Shown here in pieces: positions 56,613 to 64,000 of a DNA stretch of 64,000 nt (positions are counted from its first letter, which is position 1; every line of letters begins with the position of its first letter). The stretch is taken from contig NC_068910.1 in assembly GCF_023091745.1 (NCBI RefSeq), positions 4,500,272 through 4,564,271 of the forward strand. The letters run 5' to 3'. This DNA comes from Budorcas taxicolor (lineage: Eukaryota; Chordata; Mammalia; Artiodactyla; Bovidae). The position numbers were made by a program, and so were the translations under genes. The notes beneath the pieces were generated by a model, which did no database searches, had not been told where the DNA came from, and saw only the letters and a list, made by a program, of their open reading frames with translations.

Positions 56613-58486
56613 TGCGCCGGAGTGCTTTGCTGGGTGGGAGGGGGGAATTTGAAGTTTTTCTTTCGAGTCTCAATTTTCTACGTTTCATCAGAGAAACCTG
56701 TGTATTATTTGTGTTAAAGGCAACAGAAGACAAAAGCCACGGGTTGGGAGGATGTGGGTAATGGTGGGTATTTGTTGAGAATCAGAGGCCAGAAGCGCAC
56801 CTGCACCTACGAAGGGAAGGAGGGTGGGGTCCGGAGCCTGGGGACCGGGCACTCCGAGGGGAGACTACCTCGGCCCAGCCCAGGCCCTGTCGCTGCCCTA
56901 CAGCCCCAAGGGAGAGACTCAACGCCACCGTGGCGGGGTACCAGACGCTCAGAACAGCTGGCCACCTGTCCGGGGTCACCCACCCAGAAGGTGGGCGGCG
57001 CTGCCCACCCCAGACCCTCCTCTCAGACACAACTTCCAGGGCTGGACTCACCTGGCTGGTCCGCAGGTCCCCTCTGAAAGGTAGCACTGGTGGAACCCCA
57101 GCTCTGAAGCTCCCCAACAAGTCACCACCGTGCTCTGTGCCTCAGTTTCTCCCGGGTACCTGGGACGGAGCCAGCTAACGCTGGGCACGCACGCGTGGGC
57201 ATGTACGCGTGGGTCCACACGCACCGCCTCTACTATTTGACGGACATGAAGGAACCCAGTGCCAGGCGCATGCGTAAGGCCGGGCAGGACCGTGGCATCC
57301 TCCGTGGGGGCCCAGTATCTGCGCGTGACGGTCAGAGGTTGCCCCCCATTTTACTATCCAGCCCTGTCCCTCTGTCTTTACTGAACCTCAAGGCCTCCGG
57401 ACCTCAAGGCTTGATGGGAGGCAAGGGCCTTGCTCCTCTGGACGCGCACGTGCCCACCTAGCACGGACCCCATGTGGAAGAGGAGGGACGGAGAGGTTGA
57501 GTGACGAGCCTCAGAAAAGGCCCGTAAATGCTACAATCAGCGTTATTTACCGGAGATTTGCGTTTGCAGGACCCTCGGCCCCTGGCGGAGGATGCCAGGA
57601 GAAGGAGAGGTGGGCGTGCGGAGGAACCGGTCGCATTACTTTGAGCACGGGTAGCTGAGTGGATCCCTGTGAGTTACAGGTCTGGGGCTCCGCTTTCCCC
57701 TCCATGCTCCGGACCCTCCCAGCCAAGAGACCAGACCACCTGATCACCAAGCCCAGCTGCCCGCCTTGGTAAGCTGGTTAAAGCACCTGCAGGGTGCCTC
57801 CTGGGCCGGGCGCTGGGGCCCGTTCAAGTTGGTTTCGCCGGGTAGGGCTGTCATCCCCATTTTACAGAGGAGGAAGTTGAGACTCAAGGGGAACTCACTG
57901 CGGAGACTGCCAACCAGGGTCGTCAGAGTTCAGCCCTTGTGCACTCCCCAAACGTACCCACTTCTGTGCCTGTACCCACCCCCACCCCGGGACCCCGCCC
58001 GACTCGCCCTTTGCCTTCTCCATCGCAGATCAAGGTCCCTGAGTGGACAGTGAGGACCACAGTGTAGGGACCGGGTCCCCCTTCCCATGCTCTACGCGGC
58101 TGGTGTCCCCTGAGTGCTGAGTGGAGGAGAGAGCTGTAAACCAACAGGCCCAGCCCGCAGTGGAAGATGAAGTGCCGATGAATGAGAGCAGGAAGGTGCT
58201 GACTCCCGTTGTTTGTTTAGCCTGGGTGGGGGAGGTCAGGGAGGGCTTCCTGGAGGAGGCACCAGGCTACCAACAGGGGCAGGGGCTGAGGTGAGGGGGC
58301 ACAGCCGATGCAAAGACCCAGGGGCGAGAAGGAGCCCTGCATTCTTCCTCGCCCCGCCACCCAGCTCTCCCCTTCCTGACCGCCCCCGACCCCGCGCCCA
58401 CGCCCATCCTCTCCTGCCCGCGGCTCCTCCAAAGACCGGAAGTTGAGGTGGGAATCCAACCCCGCAGATGAGGAAAAACTGCTCCA
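56613..58486. other. Upstream flank, no gene
   Basis: Unique sequence apart from a MIR core on the minus strand at about 57825-57905 (ccccattttacagaggagga agttgagac). Alternating cgcacgcgtgggcatgtacg around 57185-57220 is a short purine-pyrimidine run. Confidence 0.65.
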
Positions 58487-58520
58487 AAGGAAAAAAAAAA
58501 AAGAAAAAGAAAAAAAAAAA
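58487..58520 (+). repeat. A-rich low-complexity tract
   Basis: Two A runs separated by agaaaaag, followed by AAAT-type sequence to 58600; possibly an old poly(A) tail, but no element body is recognisable. Confidence 0.7.
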
Positions 58521-60047
58521 CCCACCAAAACCCTTACACACATTAATTCCATTGTTTCCACTCCCAGATCCTGCCTGAAAAACAAAAATAAAATCAAAAT
58601 CAAACCCCAGCTGGGAGGCTTCTCTGGCAAAGCCTTCAAGTAGGGGGTTGAGTGGAGGAGGCGCCACCCCCATCCCCTGCAGAGACCCCACGCCCCTTGG
58701 ACCTGCGCCTCTGCCAGCCCCTCAGTGGGGTGAGCACCGTGGGGGCCGGTTGCCTTCCCTGGCCAGTTCACTCAGACCCCTTCACACCCATAAAACTGAG
58801 GGGCTGGGAACACAGCGGAGCTGGGATTGGAATCTGGATCTTTGTGACCCTCAGAACGCACTAGCTTGCTCCCAGTCCACGGGGCACTGGGAGCAGGTAC
58901 GGAGGAGTAAGTGTTGGTAGGGGTTGCCTCCTGCACTTCCGGCTGGCTCTGCTCATACGTCCAGCAACGGGGAGCTCGCTCCTCACAATCAGCCATCTTC
59001 GCCTGTTTGCATTGTCAAGAGTTGTCTGTCCACTCCTGCCGGACCCCGGACCTAGCTCCTAAACTCTGATAGTGACACACGGGAGGCTCTGTCGGGACCA
59101 GGACTGGAGTGGCAGCCTGGTGGGACACTTTTCGGAAATGGGAACAAGAAGTGGGAGGCCACAGGAGGAGGGTTAAGTCTGGCCCCTCCTGGCACTGTGG
59201 TCCCTCGAGCGAGTCCCCTGGAGCCTCCCGCCATCCCAGGCCTCTTACGGCCCGGTGGGCAGTGTCCTTGTCTCATGCCAGGCCCAGAGGGTGCATCTTG
59301 TCTCCCTAGGGGCCTCTGAGGTGGGCGTGATTAGGCCCATTTTATGGATGGGGTCAATGAAGCACAGGACGCGCCCAAGGCCGGCCACGCCGGACCCCAT
59401 GTGGGGGCCCCGGCGCCCCGCTTCCCACTTCCCTCCGGGGCTGACCTCAGCAGCCCCTGGCCGGGCTTTTCCCAGAGCTGAGGCCGGAAGCACAGGTCCC
59501 GAGTGTTTGTTCAGGCTGGGCCGGGGCTCCGGGCAGGCGAGGAGGAAACGGCCGCAAGATGTTTGTCCAAGTGGGGGGGTCAGGATCCACAGCCAGGAGC
59601 TGGGAAGGAAGTGCCAGAGGAGGAGAAGTCAGCTGGAGTCAGCAGGCCCGGGGCCTCGCCTGCCTCTCCTCTCCTCGGGGGCAGGGCTGCACACAGTAGG
59701 CACCTGCTGGATAAGGAAGCCAGGGCCCCACCCCCACCCCTCCTCTGCTGCACCCTCCCAGCTACGTCCTTTGGGAAAACCTCCTGGCCCTGCACCCTGG
59801 AACAAAGAGTCTGGCTGCTGCTCCCCACCCACTATGCCACCCAGGTCCGGCCACCAGCTTCCAGCCTGGACTGGGCAGTAGCCGCCTCACTGGTCTCAGC
59901 CCCCCCATCCTCCTCCCCCCCACCCAGTCTATTCCCCGCCCGCCTTGGCGCCAGAGGGATCCTTATTAATATGCAAATCAGATCTTGTCTCTTCTTGCAC
60001 AACACTCAGCCAGGCCCCCACCTCCCCGAGAGCAAAAGCCATCTGTC
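58521..60047. other. Upstream flank, no gene
   Basis: Unique sequence with a MIR core on the minus strand at about 59310-59400 (attaggcccattttatggat ggggtcaatgaagcacagga). An exact POU octamer atgcaaat sits at 59971-59978 next to attaat. No believable coding exon. Confidence 0.62.
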
Positions 60048-60260
60048 AGGGGCTGAATTGTGTCCCCAGATTCACATCCTCAAGTCCCACCCCCCAGCAC
60101 CTCAGAATGTGACTGGATTTGGAGACAGGGCCTTTCAAGGGGTGATTAAGTTGAGGTCATATGGGTGGGCCCCAGGCCAACGGGACCAGTGTCCTTATAA
60201 GAAGAGATTGGGGCACAGACAAGTCTCCGCACAGAGTGATAACGGGGCCATCTGCAGGCC
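60048..60260 (+). mobile_element. MaLR-type LTR fragment
   Basis: ctgaattgtgtccccagatt, cagaatgtgactggatttgg agacagggccttt and agtgtccttataagaagaga match the MST/MLT1 class of mammalian LTRs. Solo remnant; no internal coding region. Confidence 0.65.
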
Positions 60261-60314
60261 AAGGAGAGAGACGTCAGGGGAAGGCAAACCCGCTGACGCC
60301 TTGACCTTGGACTT

Positions 60315-60455
60315 CTGTAGCCCGCCAGGCTCCTCTGCCCGTGGGCTTTCCCAGGCAAGGATACTGGCGTGGGTAAGCCATTCCCTTCTCCACGGGATCC
60401 TCCTGACCCAGGGGTCCAGTTGCAGGCAGATGGTTTTCTGTGTGAGACATCAGGG
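60315..60455 (-). mobile_element. Bov-tA SINE, truncated
   Basis: tgtagcccgccaggctcctc to cacgggatcctcctgaccca and an altered head ending atcagggaagc. Confidence 0.78.
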
Positions 60456-61099
60456 AAGCACTCCAGCCTCCAGAACTGTAGGAAAAGAAATTTCTGTTGC
60501 CATGCGGTGGTACTCTGTCTCTGCCCCCGAAGCCAACCAAGATGCCCTCTCCCCTGGCGCCCTGGCCGGTCCTGGCGCCTCCCGCTGCCCCCGCGCGCTC
60601 TCTTCAGTCCACCCGGCATGCTCTCAGCCCCCGGCCTCGGCCCTTGCTGTTCCCTCTGCCTCTTACGCCCTTTCCCCGGGGCTGCTGCCTTCTCATCACT
60701 CGAATGTCTGCTGCCACGGCCCCCTCCACAGGGGCGCTCCCGGCTCATCGGAGCTGCCAACCACCTCTCCTGACGGACTGGCACCTCCACCAGGGCAGCG
60801 GCTGGCCCTCTGTGCCAGAGTGGCCCGCACACAGCACATGTGCAACGAAGACCTGCTGAACACTGGGAGGCAGGCCCCTCCTAGCCCCACCTCCCCATCT
60901 TCCAAAACTCAGAGCACAAGGGAGGCAGGGCCAGGCCTCCAGGTGCTGCCCAGGTTCAGGAGGTGTCTCCGCAGCATGGCCTGAGCAGGGCCTGCCTGCC
61001 TGCCGGATGCATGAGATTGCTGCCTGCCTTCCACCTCCTGGGCTTCTAGGCACCTGTGTTCATTCCCCTCTTTCCTCCTTTGTTTTTCAATGACTCTTC
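60456..61099. other. Upstream flank, no gene
   Basis: C-rich unique sequence. The long plus-strand frame here continues from the LTR and SINE region and is not a real protein. Confidence 0.65.
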
Positions 61100-61235
61100 C
61101 GGAGGCTCTGCTGTGGGTCAAACGCGGTCCCCCTCTCAAATTCATCTATTAAGTCCTAATCCACAATGTGATTGCATTAGGAGGGGGGATCTTTCACAGC
61201 GTGAGTAGTCGTGAAGGTGGAGCCCTCATGAATAA
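61100..61235 (+). mobile_element. Second MaLR-type LTR fragment
   Basis: tctattaagtcctaatccac aatgtgattgcattaggagg and gaaggtggagccctcatgaa taagga, a classic MST-like stretch, cut on its 3' side by a SINE. Confidence 0.7.
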
Positions 61236-61239
61236 GGAT

Positions 61240-61370
61240 AGTTGTCGTTTTTCAGTCGCTCAGACTCTTTGGGGCCCCATGGACTGTAGTCCCCCCAGCC
61301 TCCTCTGTCCATGGGATTTCCCAGGCAAGAATACTGGGCTAGGTGGCCATTTCCTTCTCCAGGGTATAAC
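61240..61370 (-). mobile_element. Bov-tA SINE, truncated, next to LTR
   Basis: tttttcagtcgctcagactc tttgg, ggactgtagtccccccagcc, ggcaagaatactgggctagg, stopping at ttctccaggg. Confidence 0.82.
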
Positions 61371-61489
61371 CCTGTAAACATTCACATGTTTGACATCTGT
61401 CCATTTCCCTCTAGCTAAATTACATCTCGATAATAAAAAAACAAAGCAAAACCTTTTTTTTTTTAAAGCCACCACTCCCCTTGTCGGCC

Positions 61490-62420
61490 ACTTGCGGGAC
61501 GGGGCAGGGGGGTACTCATCTCCTAGGGCGCCGAAGTCGTGCGGGCCGCGGAAGGCTCCACGCGCGGGTGCTGCCTAGTCCCTCCCGGGCCCGGGACGCG
61601 TGGCCCCGAGAGCCGCGCCGGCCTCCCCGGTGCCCCGTCCAGCCCGCCGGGGCTGGGAAAGGCCGGAAGCGGCGCCGGGTGGGCGAGGGCCATTGTCCGC
61701 ACGTCCGCTCCGGTCCCGCCCCGCATTGTCCCGGGGGTGGGACCCTCCGTGGGCCCGGGGCTGGGGGTCCCCCGGGTCGCGCAGTGGCGCCTCCCCTTGC
61801 CCGTGCCCTCCCCTCCTCGTTTGCAGGAGGGAGGCCAGCGCCGGGACCGAGCCCCGCGCGCCCCGCCGCGCCGTCCCCAGAGGTCACTCGGCCACCCGCT
61901 CCCCCTTCCCCTTGGGGCTTTGAGCCCCTCCGAAATCACAGACGCCGCTGGCGGGTGGGTGGGTGGGGTGGCACAGACATTCCCTCGCCGAGGGTCACGT
62001 GGCTGCAAAGCTGGGGAATCGGGGAGACGGGGCAAACCTCGCTGTCCTTGCCAGCGCCCCCGCTTTGAACGAGGGAAACCAGAGAGGGTCTCGTCTGCAG
62101 GGGGCTCCCATTCCAGTGTGGGGCGGGGGCAGAGGGGGCGCAGAGCATCGTTTAGACGACAAGTAAGTGACTGCACGGTTGCACAAGCTGGGAGACCGGT
62201 GAGGGAAGGCTCAGCGAGAGGGGTGGTCACCGGAGGCTCTGGGCAGGTGACGTCCTGGCAGAAAGCACGGGAGGAAGAGGCAGCCCGGGGGGACGGGGTG
62301 GGGCGCAGTCGGGGCAGAGGAGCCGTGTGGACCGAGACCCCGGTCCGAGGCCGGCTGGCGGAGGCGCCTGGTGGGAGGGAGTGAAGTCAGAGAGCCGACT
62401 CGTGGGAGTCCAGACTTTAG
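61490..62420. promoter_or_regulatory. Distal CpG-rich block
   Basis: CpG-dense, repeat-free sequence, strongest at 61500-61900 (ggcgccgaagtcgtgcgggc, cgggaccgagccccgcgcgc), fading to 62400. It could be the promoter of an unannotated transcript or a regulatory island. Long open frames on both strands reflect GC content, not proteins. Confidence 0.5.
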
Positions 62421-62869
62421 GGGCTGCATCTGAGTCAAACTCGATGAAGAGACGGGCCGGCAGTTTGCTGAGAATAGAGAAGTCAGGAAGGCTTCGTTTC
62501 CAGCTACGCTCGACGACGACGTGCCCTCTCCCGGCCTCGCTTTCCCTGGTTGCAGAAAGCATCTGGGTTGGAAGACGCTCTGAAACTGACTCCTCTCCAA
62601 CCAACATTACCGTGACCTCACCTTGGTTGCACAAGAAAGGCGCCCGCAGTGGTTCACAGATGGCGGATGGACCTAGGAATGGAAAATCAAACCTGCCCAG
62701 CCAGGGATGGAAGCCCTGGGCGGGAATCTCTGATCCACCGGGAGCCGCTGCCGGAGGCCGGGAGTTTAAACGTCTCCGCCAGGGAGGGTGCGATCCCCTC
62801 AGTAGCCGCTAGGCGGCGACAGAGACCGGGCTTGAAGCGCCAGAGTCTTCTGAATCGTTTTTGAAGTTA

Positions 62870-63235
62870 CAGAAAAATTCTGAGACTAGTACAGAGGACT
62901 CTAGGACTTTCTTAACTAAGATTCATCAAGTGTTAGCATTCGGAGCCCCCTCTATGTATATTCAAGTTCCCCCCCCAAGCATGGGGAGAGTAAATTGCAG
63001 ACGTGCTGCCCCTTGAACCCTGAATCCTTCAGTGTGTTTTTCCCAAGAACAAGGACATCCTATTACACAACCGCAGTAGGGTTTTCAAGATCAGGCGATG
63101 TAATGGTGATGCAAGACTTATGTACTCTGCAAAATATTATTCAAATATTGCCAGTTGTCCCAACGAGGCCTTTTATAGCATTCCCGTACCCCATCTGCAT
63201 TCCAAATCCCGGATCACATTTAGTTGTTCGTTTTT
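62870..63235. mobile_element. Old LINE-like (possibly L1) remnant
   Basis: ttttcccaagaacaaggaca, attattcaaatattgccagt tgtccc and ggccttttatagcattcccg resemble an old L1-associated interspersed repeat seen widely in mammals. Family and orientation uncertain. Confidence 0.45.
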
Positions 63236-64000
63236 ATGTTAAATGAACTGTATTCACTAAGCCTTCTCAGGCTGAAGTATTTGAAAAAGATGCATGTGAA
63301 GAGTTCCAGCCTCACCCTCCTTAACCACACGTCCCCGGGGCAGGTCCCACTCAGGTCTTCTCTACTGAAAGGTAGCAGATTCTGGGCAGGGTGTGTGGGA
63401 GAGGCGGAGCGGGCCAGAGAATGCACTTACAGCCTGAGATGGAGTCTTTCTTTTTCATTCTTCCTGGCCTGAACCCATTTGTCCAGGTCCTTTGGCCAAG
63501 GGCTGCTCCCCAGCCATTCACCAAGGGTTTCAAATGACCTCTTGAGGAAACAGCTTCTTGCTTTGGAAAACAATGGCAAATGCCCCCAGCTGGCAAGGCC
63601 AGGGGAAGTCCTGTACTGGGTCTGGAGAGGGAGAAGGGCTCTAAGGGCTGCCAGCACTGGGAGATAAATCCTTTGGCCGGTCCAGTGGCTTCCATTTCTT
63701 GCTTGCAGCAAAATGGCAGGAGAACCCAATCCTTTTGTCAACTAACAGAGAGTAATCATGTCTTTAACTTTTATTAAGAAAAATGGAATCATGCACACAT
63801 AATGCCAATCACCAGGTGGCAACAAAAAATAACTCTTTCTGATGGATTACTATTGACTTCTGGTGTAAAACGCAAACGGAGGGAACATGGTTAGCGTTCC
63901 TCCGGGACTCCTTCCTTTTCTGTTCCTTATTTATGTGACAAGATTTCTGAGTGCTTACAGCCGTAAGAATAAGAATGAAGAAGAGACGGAGCTGTAGATA
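63236..64000. other. Right edge of window, no gene recognised
   Basis: AT-richer unique sequence. In human the next gene upstream of PLXND1 is TMCC1; I see no coding exon of it here. Confidence 0.6.

Noticed and set aside
59503..60984. 493-codon plus-strand open frame
   Set aside because: It runs through an LTR remnant and a reversed Bov-tA SINE, so it cannot be an evolved protein.
44241..64000. A second protein-coding gene upstream of PLXND1
   Set aside because: No exon with recognisable conserved protein, matched splice signals or codon bias was found in either strand.

Overview
The window is ruminant nuclear DNA. It carries Bov-tA and Bov-A2 SINEs, 3' ends of the BovB (RTE) LINE, CHR-2-like tRNA-Glu SINEs, an artiodactyl-type L1 tail and many old MIR elements, a mix typical of cattle, sheep, goat and relatives. 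The exact species cannot be named from sequence alone. Everything is eukaryotic: there are no operons, ribosome binding sites or CRISPR arrays.

The only protein-coding gene I can support is plexin-D1 (PLXND1) on the minus strand, running from its start codon at 43806 down to the left edge. Twenty-nine coding exons were placed base by base from GT...AG boundaries, codon phase and the plexin-D1 protein. They give about 1,670 residues: signal peptide, sema domain, PSI and IPT repeats, transmembrane helix, juxtamembrane coiled coil, first half of the split Ras/Rap GAP domain with its paired arginines, and the start of the Rho-binding domain. The human protein is about 1,925 residues, so roughly 255 C-terminal residues (probably seven exons) lie beyond position 1. 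Exon 1 sits in a TATA-less CpG island (about 42420-44240). Intron 1 is 16 kb.

From about 44.25 kb to 64 kb I see no credible gene. This upstream flank holds SINEs, MIRs, BovB, MaLR-type LTR pieces, a pyrimidine-rich tract, a second CpG-rich block at 61.5-62.4 kb and a few motif clusters that could be regulatory.

The most unusual features are inside PLXND1. Intron 21 is almost entirely a 34-38 bp minisatellite whose unit is a copy of the exon 21/intron 21 junction, so a dozen decoy splice donors follow the real one. Intron 18 is a second minisatellite that has copied the exon 18 donor; the nearest copy lies exactly 132 bp downstream in an open frame and could add 44 residues in frame. Exon 26 has frame problems: one base is missing at its junction with exon 25, and a conserved motif inside it is altered by a pair of compensating one-base changes. 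These are either sequence errors or a damaged allele.
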